Assembly: GCF_037975235.1 (NCBI RefSeq)
Contig: NZ_CP150241.1
Location: forward strand, 6,448,001 to 6,512,000
Origin: Paenibacillus sp. FSL R5-0341
Lineage (GTDB): Bacteria > Bacillota > Bacilli > Paenibacillales > Paenibacillaceae
DNA: 64,000 bases
Reading direction: 5' to 3'
The position numbers and the translations under genes were made by a program. The stretch's first letter is position 1, and every line of letters starts with the position of its first letter. The notes under the pieces were generated by a model. That model did not search any database, was not told where the DNA came from, and worked only from the letters and a program-made list of their open reading frames with translations. Below are positions 1-7,428 of this stretch, piece by piece.

Positions 1-155
1 GTATCTGTATCCGCAAGATCTGTATCTGTAGTCGTTATGACTGCATTATCTATGTCTACATGGTTTACGTCTTTTGCAAAATCGTGGCTTCGCACACCAG
101 ATTCTTCTTCGGACTGCATGAGTCCAGGACGTTCATCATTTGCAGTTGTCTTCAT
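1..155 (-). CDS. NikE-type ABC transporter ATPase, N-terminal fragment
   Basis: Partial gene running off the left edge. Its ATG lies in an ATGA overlap with the stop of the upstream ATPase gene, so it is the last visible gene of the importer operon. Position in the operon (after substrate-binding protein, two permeases and first ATPase) makes a second oligopeptide/nickel-type ATPase the expected product. The visible 51 residues do not yet contain an ABC domain. They form an acidic, low-complexity N-terminal extension ending in Thr-Asp repeats (TTTDTDLADTD), which is unusual because these ATPases normally begin directly with the nucleotide-binding fold. The identity is inferred from context only. 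Confidence 0.6.
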   Translation of the reverse strand, partial: MKTTANDERPGLMQSEEESGVRSHDFAKDVNHVDIDNAVITTTDTDLADTD

Positions 156-952
156 TCGGTTCCTGCCTCCTTCAATCCCGACTTCAGCGAGCGACTCAGG
201 ACGGGAGCCGCATCAATCAACTGGCGCGTATATTCATGCTGAGGATGATCGAGAATGCGATGTTTCCCGCCAGATTCGACGATCTGCCCTTCCTTCATCA
301 CAGCCAAGCGGTTCGCATAGCGACGTACATGGCGCCAATCATGCGTTATAAACAAAATCGCACAGCCCGTCTCCGCTTGTTTGCGTGCCAGTAACTCCAA
401 TACGCGATGTCCGGATACACTATCCAGTGCCGTTGTTGCTTCGTCAGCAATCAGCAGACGAGGAGACAACATCAGCGATGTAGCAATTGATGCCCGCTGA
501 AGCTGTCCACCGCTCAACTGGAACGGATAGCGGCGCAGCAATTCAGCACCAAGGCCAACCGATTCCAATGCTTCCTCAGCCCTTTTCTTGCGGATGGCAG
601 AAGACTTTTCCCCATGTACCTTCTGGTATTCATCAAAGTGCCCACCAATACTGCGAAATGGCGTAAACGCTCCCTGATAGTCTTGAAAAATATACGAGAT
701 GCGGCTTCCCCGCAGGGCGCGCATCTCCTTTGGTTTCCGTTCGAGCAGATTACTGCCCTCGAACATGACTCGCCCCGACGCATGCAGGTTGGGCGGCAGC
801 AGACGACCAATGGCTTGCGAGAGCAAGCTTTTGCCACTACCGCTCTGTCCAACCAATGCCATGAATTCACCTTCACGAACAGCCAGCGAGACTTGATCTA
901 CAATTGTACGATCCCGACTGGAGATGCTCAATTCCTCAATGGAGAGAATCAT
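152..952 (-). CDS. NikD/DppD-type ABC transporter ATPase
   Basis: ATP-hydrolysing subunit of a nickel/oligopeptide-class ABC importer, acting at the inner face of the membrane with the two permeases encoded upstream. The 266-residue protein has a Walker A motif (GQSGSGKS, about residues 36-43), the ABC signature LSGGQLQR (about 145), a Walker B motif (LLIADEATTALD) and a switch His (FITHD). The start overlaps the nikC stop in ATGA, implying translational coupling. Length and order fit NikD/CntD/DppD. The substrate cannot be read from the ATPase; Zur-like boxes at the operon start suggest metal or metallophore uptake. Confidence 0.85.
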   Translation of the reverse strand: MILSIEELSISSRDRTIVDQVSLAVREGEFMALVGQSGSGKSLLSQAIGRLLPPNLHASGRVMFEGSNLLERKPKEMRALRGSRISYIFQDYQGAFTPFRSIGGHFDEYQKVHGEKSSAIRKKRAEEALESVGLGAELLRRYPFQLSGGQLQRASIATSLMLSPRLLIADEATTALDSVSGHRVLELLARKQAETGCAILFITHDWRHVRRYANRLAVMKEGQIVESGGKHRILDHPQHEYTRQLIDAAPVLSRSLKSGLKEAGTE

Positions 953-1803
953 GGCTGCACCTCCTTCTTCACGTCAAACCGGTCTCGCAGATAGTCGCCC
1001 AGCATGTTGGCAAGCAATACAACAGAGACAATGGCAAGGCCCGGATAGATCATCAGCTCTGGCCGGGACTGGAAGTAAGGCCGTGAGTCATTCAGCATCG
1101 CACCCCATTCAGGTGTTGGCGGCTGTGCGCCAAGGCCGATGTAAGACAACGAAGAGATAAGCAGGATGATTTTGCCCAGATCGAGACTGGCTAACACGAG
1201 CACATGGCCTGCAATATGGGGAAGCAGATGCTTTCTCATGATACGACCGTCCGATAGTCCGTTGGTCCGGGCGATGCGAATGTAATCCTTTTAGGACTCC
1301 GATAAAACTGTACTCCGAACGAGACGGGCGTAGCTAACCCACTTTACGATTACGATCGCCAATACCAGATTACCGATTCCCGCGCCAAGCAGGCCACTGA
1401 GCACAATCGCGACGATGGTATCAGGAAAAGCGAGAAAAGCATCAGCGATCCGCATGAACAGCTTGTCGACCCAGCCGCGTTTATAGCCTGCAATCAGTCC
1501 AAACGGAATGCCAATCAGCAATGCAGCACCGAGTGCCAGCAAGCTATACCCCAGTGTTTGGCCGCCGCCAAGCAACAGACGTGTCAGAACATCGCGGCCC
1601 AGGTGGTCGGTGCCGAACGGATGGAGAGCACTTGCGCCCTGCAATCGTCCGCGCAGATCGGTTAAGGTATGATCATGCTTCAAGTATAAAAAGGCATATA
1701 AGGAGGCCGCGATGACCAGCAGGGCAAACAGCAGACCAATGATCGCCTGCCAGCTATGTTTTTTAGATTTTGTAGGCGGAATGGGCAGGGAAGTGGTTTT
1801 CAT
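949..1803 (-). pseudogene. NikC-type permease gene interrupted by an in-frame stop
   Basis: Second transmembrane subunit of the importer. The reading frame is continuous over 285 codons except for one TAA at codon 171 (positions 1291-1293), inside the cytoplasmic coupling loop: VRSTVLSES-stop-KDYIRIARTNGL. Sequence on both sides is plainly homologous to NikC/DppC permeases (N-terminal TM helix, LHPFGTDHLGRDVLTRLL motif, then the ARTNGL loop and final TM segments). Frame is preserved, so this is a nonsense change, for example CAA to TAA, not a frameshift. An internal ATG at 1239 could restart translation but would give only the last 96 residues. It is either a real inactivating mutation or a sequencing error. 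ATGA overlaps with nikB and nikD are intact. Confidence 0.85.
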
Positions 1804-2747
1804 CGGTGGGCCTCCTTTTCCTTGAGTTTCATTTCAGGATTTAAATAACGATAAGATAGATCAACCGCCGTATTCACGAGGAATACCACGATGGCCATGA
1901 TCAGGATGTAACCCTGGATCAGTGGATAATCACGCTGACGGATCGCGTCGACAACGAGCTTGCCGATACCCGGATAAGCGAACAACACTTCAATCACGAC
2001 AACTCCGCCAATCAGGCTGCCGAGACTTACGCCAAATACCGTAATGACAGGCGGAAGACTATGCCGAAACGCGTGTAGCATGAAGATCCGGCTTTCGGAT
2101 AACCCTCTTGCCCGGGCGGACCGAACGAACTCCTGACTGAGTGAATCTAGCAGGCTGGAACGCAAAAGACGCACATAAACGCTGGAGATGGCAAGTCCCA
2201 GCGTCAGAGATGGCAGAATAAGTGAGGTGAATCCATCCCGGCCCATGGTCGGCAGATTGCCAAAGCGTACGCCGAACATGTCGATCAGGATCAGACCCAG
2301 CCAGAAGCTCGGCACCGCCGCACCCACAATGGAGAGCATGCGGCTGCCCCGGTCAATCCAACTGCCACGATGGAGTGCTGACAGTGAGCCGAGCGGGATA
2401 GCTATAACGAGCATGACCAGCAGTGCGCCAATCGTCAGTTCAGCCGTAGCAGGCAGCGCACGCATCAGGGTCTGCATGACGGGCTGGCCTGTTGAATACG
2501 ATACGCCGAAGTCGAGTCGAACGAAATCGAGCAACCAGTTACCAAACTGGACAGGAAGCGAATCGTTGAAGCCCATTTCCTCGCGTACAGCTTCGACCTG
2601 CTCATGACTAACGGACAGTTCGTCCACATTCAGGATCGTCAGCACGGGATCACCGGGAGCCAGACGAATGAACAGGAAACTCACAAACATAATGAACAAC
2701 AGAAAGATAAATACCTCAAGGAACTTTCGAAGCAAAATGCGAAACAT
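1800..2747 (-). CDS. NikB/DppB-type ABC transporter permease
   Basis: First transmembrane subunit of the nickel/oligopeptide-class importer, 315 residues, the normal family length. It starts with a membrane helix followed by the family motif RLAPGDPV, has about six TM segments, and carries the EAA coupling loop (RSARARGLSESRIFMLHAFR, about residues 211-230) that docks on the ATPase. Its ATG overlaps the stop of the binding-protein gene by one base (TAATG), and its own stop overlaps the next permease start in ATGA. The partner permease is interrupted, so the transporter may be non-functional in this strain. Confidence 0.9.
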   Translation of the reverse strand: MFRILLRKFLEVFIFLLFIMFVSFLFIRLAPGDPVLTILNVDELSVSHEQVEAVREEMGFNDSLPVQFGNWLLDFVRLDFGVSYSTGQPVMQTLMRALPATAELTIGALLVMLVIAIPLGSLSALHRGSWIDRGSRMLSIVGAAVPSFWLGLILIDMFGVRFGNLPTMGRDGFTSLILPSLTLGLAISSVYVRLLRSSLLDSLSQEFVRSARARGLSESRIFMLHAFRHSLPPVITVFGVSLGSLIGGVVVIEVLFAYPGIGKLVVDAIRQRDYPLIQGYILIMAIVVFLVNTAVDLSYRYLNPEMKLKEKEAHR

Positions 2748-4297
2748 TACATCACATCCAGCTTATTGGTAATCATGTAATATTCACTACGAGTGGTAAC
2801 CCAGTTCTTGATCTTCTTACCGTTGTAGGCAACGATCGTACCTGGATGCAGCACGAATGAATTCAGTACGTTATCATGCACATAGTTTGCTGCCTTCTCG
2901 GCTAGCTCTGCGCGCTTCTCTGGTGCAACTGTGAGATTCAATTCGTCGATGATCTTGGTCAGCTCCGGATCTTCCGATCCGCTGAAGTTAAGAGCACCTT
3001 TCGGATGGTACGTCGCATTCAGGTAATATCCTGCATCCCCACGAGGAGCCGTCAAATTACTGTACGTCGCAATATCCCAGTCGCGGTTGGACGCCATATA
3101 ATCTTCCGGCGTGTCGATCTGGCGAATCTGCACGTCGATACCGATCTTCTTCGCATCAGATTGGAACACTTGAGCAATTAGTGGCAGATCGGCACGAGCC
3201 GAATACGTCAGCAGCGTCAACTGCAACGGTTTGCCGTCCTTGGTCATCACGCCGTTTTGCTGCGTGTACCCTGCTTCGCCAAGATATTTTACAGCGACAT
3301 CAGCTCCAGATTCCGTTGCTGTATCCGTATAGGTTGGTGCGAAGGGCAGTGATGGCAGGAACGGTCCGATAGCAGCTTCGCCATATCCTAGCAGGATCGT
3401 ATCCACGATGCCCTGACGGTCAATCAGCGCGTCCAACGCACGACGAACATTAAGGTCCTTCATACTCTCCCGCTGCATGTTCATCGTTAGCTGATGCACG
3501 CGGAACGTCGATGTAGATTCAACGGTCATGCCGTCCATCGCTTTGAGCGATTCGAGACTCTCGACCTCTGGACGGTATACGATATCTACCTGTCCAGATT
3601 TAAGCGCTAGTGTGCGGGCATTAGCATCTTCATTGAATGAGAATGTGATGGAATCCAGAGGCGATGCTCCGTCCCAGTATTCATCATAACGATCCAGTTC
3701 CAGCTTGCTGCCTGGGGTAAAAGAAGTCAGCTTGAAAGGGCCCGTACCAATAGGCTTGTTCACAATGTCCGGCTCACTCACGTCGATAATCGCCGTGTTG
3801 GGATTCACCAGCTCGGAAGCGAACTCCGGGAACGGCTGAGTTGTAGTGATCTCCAGCTTGTCGCCCTCGGCTTCAATCGTATCGATCTTCAGCGCGTTCT
3901 GGATGGCTACATTCTCTTCCAGCGCCCGCTCAAGGGATGCCTTAACGGACTCACCCGTCATCGGCTTGCCGTTCTGGAAGGTCACATCATCTCGCAGGTC
4001 GATCGTCCAATGCTGCCCGTCTTCGCTCTCCCAGCTCTCGGCGAGCCATGGAGCAACCGTCAGATTCTCTTCATCGAGACGAACCAGCGTTTCCGTAATG
4101 CCCGCGCGCAGCGGCACATAGCTAGAATCCACATGTGGATCTAGGGAACTGGTGGAGAAGTTATATAGGAAGTGAACATTTTTATTATCAGTGGATGGCT
4201 GCGCAGCGGGACTGGACTCAGATGATCCGCAGGCGCTCAACAGTCCAGCGCTCAAGGCCAAGGAGACCAGCGCTAGCAGTGGCGTCTTTTTATTCAA
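2747..4297 (-). CDS. NikA/CntA-like substrate-binding lipoprotein
   Basis: Extracytoplasmic solute-binding protein (SBP family 5) that delivers substrate to the permeases encoded downstream. The 516-residue product begins with a lipoprotein signal peptide ending in the lipobox LSAC (Cys about 22). The mature part has the family landmarks: LDPHVDSSYVPLRAGITETL, a WTIDLRDDVTFQNGKPM segment and GTGPFKL. The start is TTG at 4297, preceded by a GAGAGGGG ribosome binding site; no better ATG exists. First gene of the operon and directly downstream of Zur-like boxes, which argues for zinc (or a zinc-loaded metallophore, as in Cnt systems) at least as much as for nickel. Ligand specificity cannot be read from sequence alone. 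Confidence 0.85.
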   Translation of the reverse strand: MNKKTPLLALVSLALSAGLLSACGSSESSPAAQPSTDNKNVHFLYNFSTSSLDPHVDSSYVPLRAGITETLVRLDEENLTVAPWLAESWESEDGQHWTIDLRDDVTFQNGKPMTGESVKASLERALEENVAIQNALKIDTIEAEGDKLEITTTQPFPEFASELVNPNTAIIDVSEPDIVNKPIGTGPFKLTSFTPGSKLELDRYDEYWDGASPLDSITFSFNEDANARTLALKSGQVDIVYRPEVESLESLKAMDGMTVESTSTFRVHQLTMNMQRESMKDLNVRRALDALIDRQGIVDTILLGYGEAAIGPFLPSLPFAPTYTDTATESGADVAVKYLGEAGYTQQNGVMTKDGKPLQLTLLTYSARADLPLIAQVFQSDAKKIGIDVQIRQIDTPEDYMASNRDWDIATYSNLTAPRGDAGYYLNATYHPKGALNFSGSEDPELTKIIDELNLTVAPEKRAELAEKAANYVHDNVLNSFVLHPGTIVAYNGKKIKNWVTTRSEYYMITNKLDVM

Positions 4298-4318
4298 GGT
4301 AATGCCCCTCTCTCTTAA

Positions 4319-4333
4319 TCGTAATCATTATGA
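4319..4333 (-). promoter_or_regulatory. Second Zur-like operator in the nik leader
   Basis: TCGTAATCATTATGA is a second 7-1-7 dyad that differs from the Zur consensus at one base of the right arm. It lies between the promoter and the TTG start codon, about 38 bp from the first box. The TCG/CGA outer bases favour Zur over Fur (TGATAATNATTATCA), but Fur or another family member cannot be excluded. Confidence 0.65.
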
Positions 4334-4350
4334 TCTAAACAATGAGTATT

Positions 4351-4379
4351 ATCATATCGTAATGATTACGTTTTGACAA
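4351..4379 (-). promoter_or_regulatory. Sigma-A-type promoter of the nikABCDE-like operon with embedded Zur box
   Basis: On the minus strand a TTGTCA hexamer (4374-4379) and a TATGAT hexamer (4351-4356) are separated by exactly 17 bp. The spacer is a near-perfect 7-1-7 palindrome TCGTAATGATTACGT (4357-4371) matching the Bacillus Zur consensus TCGTAATNATTACGA. A repressor bound here would cover the promoter. Confidence 0.75.
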
Positions 4380-4407
4380 GAGTTATATTGGTGTTAGAAC
4401 GAGAAAA

Positions 4408-4434
4408 AATCCGACTCTCGGATGAGAGCGGATT
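4408..4434 (-). terminator. Intrinsic terminator after the CdiI-like gene
   Basis: On the minus strand AATCCG(C)TCTC pairs with GAGA(GT)CGGATT around a 4-nt loop and runs straight into a T-run. It falls inside a spurious 66-codon minus-strand frame, which argues that this frame is not a gene. Confidence 0.75.
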
Positions 4435-4598
4435 CTTCATGTTTTTTGTTACATATGATGGCTTGATTAGTAGGTATTTTCTTTACGATCCGGGATTGTT
4501 TAGATGTAGAACCATGCAGGGTTTCTCGAAAAGTTACAATCCAGTTTCGTAGTCTTCCAGCATATGTGACCAGTAACCTCGATGTTGTTATCACAATT

Positions 4599-5006
4599 TT
4601 AAAGGCTAACCTTTTTCAGAAAACGTTCTAATAACTCAGCGTACTCTTCCTGATCTTCTTCATCAGCCCATTCGAACTGAGAAAGATTACTCTTGATAGT
4701 CTGGAGTAATTTTTTCAGTTGTAATAAGTCTCTAAAATTATTCGTTTCAATAGAACAAAGAAGCTTCAACAGATGTCCATCATACATCTCCCCAGCAAGG
4801 GGATCTTCTGATAAAATTTCTATAGCCTTTTCTATACCAAGATCTATAAATACATGTTGGCCCAACATTCTACTAACATCTTCTAAGTCAAGCTCATCCA
4901 CTTTCTTATTTATAAGTCTATCGTACCAATGATCTAAAGGTGACTCAGAGTTATCAGTCTGGATATTTTGATTTATTGAATATATTTCTTTAATTAGTTT
5001 ACTCAT
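4599..5006 (-). CDS. CdiI-like contact-dependent inhibition immunity protein
   Basis: 135-residue acidic, helix-rich cytoplasmic protein. The central part (LEDVSRMLGQHVFIDLGIEKAIEIL, then LLKLLCSI) resembles the CdiI_2-type immunity family, whose members protect their host against a cognate toxin. No cognate toxin lies immediately upstream: the 250 bp before it hold only a plus-strand gene remnant, and the nearest toxin (5798-7243) already has its own downstream immunity-like gene. The ribosome binding site is poor (GGAG 13 nt before the ATG), consistent with a gene moved or stranded by recombination. AT-rich like its neighbours. Family assignment is by pattern recognition. Confidence 0.6.
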   Translation of the reverse strand: MSKLIKEIYSINQNIQTDNSESPLDHWYDRLINKKVDELDLEDVSRMLGQHVFIDLGIEKAIEILSEDPLAGEMYDGHLLKLLCSIETNNFRDLLQLKKLLQTIKSNLSQFEWADEEDQEEYAELLERFLKKVSL

Positions 5007-5168
5007 TTATTTTGTTCAGCTCCAGCATTAGGTAATACTAATAAAAATCAAGCAATATTAGATAAATCTGAAATGTATAGAGCGAACATTTCTTATGATT
5101 GTTCAGAAATAGCGGAGAATCTAGCGATAAAAGATTTAGAAAATATAAAACCTGTTCTTCCTGACTAA
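4998..5168 (+). pseudogene. Possible plus-strand gene remnant in the toxin-immunity patch
   Basis: A 56-codon open frame on the plus strand, without a proper start, has protein-like composition (for example ILDKSEMYRANISYDCSEIA, then KDLENIKPVLPD) and ends in TAA. It overlaps the first bases of the immunity gene on the other strand. I read it as the 3' end of a gene otherwise lost by recombination. No family was recognised, and it could be chance. Confidence 0.3.
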
Positions 5169-5188
5169 GTATGCATCCGGATTAAAAA

Positions 5189-5223
5189 GGCCTATCTACG
5201 ATCTTATAGGACGCAGGTAGGCC
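5189..5223 (-). terminator. Intrinsic terminator after the toxin-immunity pair
   Basis: On the minus strand GGCCTACCTGCG pairs with CGTAGATAGGCC (two wobble pairs) and is followed by TTTTT. It sits 35 bp beyond the immunity-like gene. Confidence 0.75.
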
Positions 5224-5258
5224 GCTTCATTTAAAAATTGCCTTGAATGGCGAGAAAG

Positions 5259-5756
5259 TTATTGGTTTACCCAAGCTTGCAAGCCTTCATCACTAATATC
5301 AATAGGTGCCTGTTTTGACATGTAGTCAGCGTTTGCCAAAGGGAATGCATAACCCCCAGCAATAATATCACCATGTCGTCTTCTAAGGGATCCTCCTCTT
5401 TCAATCAGAAGAATTAGAGGTTCGTACAAATCATGGAATTCCAATGCAATCTCATTTCCAGTATCCTGCAAGTTTAACCACTCTAGATAAGCTTCACATG
5501 TTCCTTTCATAAACGTATTTTTTAACCCGCTCAACCCAGGACACTTTTCTGATATACCCAGATCACAATCAAATCCAATTGCATGAGAAGCTTTAAAGAA
5601 AGGATACGGTGTTTCTAGATCATATAATGTAATTAGCACTGCTGCTCGTCTTATATATTCTTGTATTAGCGCCATATTTGAAGGCTCGTCTATAGTACCA
5701 GATAGATTCCAATCTATATTGTTTATTCTTTCTACTCCTTTGGAAAAATAACTCAT
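5259..5756 (-). CDS. Putative immunity protein for the WXG-type toxin
   Basis: 165-residue protein with no signal peptide or membrane segment, so probably cytosolic. It follows the WXG-type toxin gene directly (41 bp gap) and ends in a terminator, the standard place for an immunity gene. I do not recognise a named family; the C-terminal half has a conserved-looking stretch FHDLYEPLILLIERGGSLRR. The start was set at the second of two consecutive ATGs (5756), because GGAGG lies 5 nt upstream of it and an upstream GTG overlaps that ribosome binding site. Function is inferred from context alone. Confidence 0.6.
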   Translation of the reverse strand: MSYFSKGVERINNIDWNLSGTIDEPSNMALIQEYIRRAAVLITLYDLETPYPFFKASHAIGFDCDLGISEKCPGLSGLKNTFMKGTCEAYLEWLNLQDTGNEIALEFHDLYEPLILLIERGGSLRRRHGDIIAGGYAFPLANADYMSKQAPIDISDEGLQAWVNQ

Positions 5757-5797
5757 CATTGCCTCCACTGTTCCGAGTTTTGTTTAGTATTTTGCGA

Positions 5798-7243
5798 TTA
5801 TTTAAATGGATCAAAGCCTTCAAATGTACCATATTCCGGTTGCTCAGGTGCCTTTCGATGTGCGCCATCATTCGGAGGTTGATCAGTATACGTTCTCTTA
5901 TCATCTGACCATGACTCTATACGTCTGTACGGAATTCCCTCCTTCATTAATTTTGCTTCAGTAAGTTCATGATCGGCTAATTGTTTAAACCAATCCTTCT
6001 GGGCTTGATTGAGTTCTTTTTTCTGAGCTAATTGCCAAGCATATGCTATTTCATCGTCAGGTGAGAAATGTTCTTTTTTGATCAGAATCCCTCCTGCTTT
6101 CGGAATTTCATGTTTCTCTAAGAATAAATGTTTCTTTAAATTTGTAATGTCTGAAATATTTAAGCCTGTATTCTTAGCAACATCAGGAACATCCTCTAAT
6201 TGTATATTCCTGATTTTATCATATGATTTCATACCATAATCTGAAATGCTATCTTCAAAGAGGATAAGTTCATCCAACTTGTTAAACGAAGAATTCGGCA
6301 TATCATCTTTATTGATTCTTACTACTTTATTATCATGTGTAACAATTTCAGAATAATTATCATATACAGTCACCTTTTTAGCATGTTTACGAATATCCTG
6401 TACATTATCTCCAGAGACTATTTTTCTTATCACATTTTCTGTTTCAATGTTAGGTTTTCTTAATACCTCTGTAGCTTTACCCTCTATCTTACCATTCTTC
6501 GCCTTAGCAGCCTCAATATGCTGCTTAATCTTCGCCACAGCAGGATTAGAAGCAGGCAATCGTAACGGTCCTTTACTGCCCGGCATGCTCCCACGAACCA
6601 TCTGAATCGCCATGAATATCTGACTAAACTTCAGAGAGGTCACCATCATCTGAGCATACTTATCTGATACAGGCTCTCCTGTCGTAGGATGAATACCCAT
6701 CTCAAACGCCTTGATCTGTAACGCAAATATATCTTCCCCAGGCGGTTCAAGATTCACAGCTTGCATGCGATTAAAGTCCAGATTTCCCTGATCCCTCTGA
6801 TAAGCCTGAAGGGCAGCCTGATCCGTAACACCTTTCTCGTTCACAGGCATCATTTTACCAAGCATCGCGTTATACGCCATCCGATAGCCCTTATCACCCG
6901 AACCAGAATCACCTGTTGATTTGGTCATCACAGCTGCGGCACCTACTGCTCCAATTGCACCACCCAGACTTACCTTCTGAGCATCTGCATCTTGGAAACG
7001 CGTGGCGATATCCTTCAATTCCTTGGATGTATTCACCATACTCTCCAGCGCTTTATCCAGTATAGGTCGTGACTGCTCGAACTCATAGTAAAATCGCTCC
7101 TGCGTCGCGCCCATCCACATCATCTGAACGAACATGATCTGTCTCGTCAGATCACTTCGTATACTCTCCAACTGTTGTCTGGCTTGATCCACCTGATTTG
7201 ATACGTGATGTAGTTGTTCAGGGGTAACTTTGATTGTACTCAT
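5798..7243 (-). CDS. WXG100-type polymorphic toxin with uncharacterised C-terminal domain
   Basis: 481-residue protein. Residues 1-95 are a helical hairpin of the WXG100/LXG export class with the turn motif W43-M-G45; such domains mark cargo of type VII (ESX/Yuk) secretion. A Gly-rich linker (about 100-120) is followed by a middle region and a variable C-terminus from about residue 270, the usual place for a toxin domain. The last 64 residues contain HELTEAKLMKEG (H425, E426) and GAHRKAP (H462), a spaced His/Glu pattern that might be a metal or active site, but I cannot name the activity. No signal peptide. A perfect 7-1-7 palindrome lies 22 bp upstream of the ATG, and an immunity-like gene follows. 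The 3' part is more AT-rich than the 5' part, as expected for swapped toxin tips. Confidence 0.7.
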   Translation of the reverse strand: MSTIKVTPEQLHHVSNQVDQARQQLESIRSDLTRQIMFVQMMWMGATQERFYYEFEQSRPILDKALESMVNTSKELKDIATRFQDADAQKVSLGGAIGAVGAAAVMTKSTGDSGSGDKGYRMAYNAMLGKMMPVNEKGVTDQAALQAYQRDQGNLDFNRMQAVNLEPPGEDIFALQIKAFEMGIHPTTGEPVSDKYAQMMVTSLKFSQIFMAIQMVRGSMPGSKGPLRLPASNPAVAKIKQHIEAAKAKNGKIEGKATEVLRKPNIETENVIRKIVSGDNVQDIRKHAKKVTVYDNYSEIVTHDNKVVRINKDDMPNSSFNKLDELILFEDSISDYGMKSYDKIRNIQLEDVPDVAKNTGLNISDITNLKKHLFLEKHEIPKAGGILIKKEHFSPDDEIAYAWQLAQKKELNQAQKDWFKQLADHELTEAKLMKEGIPYRRIESWSDDKRTYTDQPPNDGAHRKAPEQPEYGTFEGFDPFK

Positions 7244-7264
7244 ACGTTTCTCCGCTCATTTGAA

Positions 7265-7279
7265 ATAGGATTATCCTAT
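7265..7279. promoter_or_regulatory. Perfect 7-1-7 palindrome upstream of the toxin gene
   Basis: ATAGGATTATCCTAT is a perfect dyad with a single central base, 22 bp before the toxin start codon. Size and place fit an operator of a dimeric repressor. Its half-site (ATAGGAT) matches none of the Fur/Zur/AraR boxes elsewhere in the window. Confidence 0.45.
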
Positions 7280-7428
7280 GTTAGCAGAAGCGTAATATGT
7301 AAACTATCCGGCTAACATCCTGATTTCACCATGGTAAAAACACAAGCTGTGCTCCTCATCGGTGCTATGGTCCTATATGCATATACCCACTTCAAGGCAT
7401 ATCCTACCAGTTTCAGTAAGCCCCCCTC

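Noticed and set aside
4319..4371. Reading the nik boxes as Fur boxes
   Set aside because: The outer bases are TCG/CGA as in Zur sites, whereas the true Fur-type box of this window (21847-21861) has TGA/TCA; Fur binding is not fully excluded.
4394..4594. 66-codon minus-strand frame
   Set aside because: No ribosome binding site, no recognisable composition, and the terminator of the immunity gene lies inside it.
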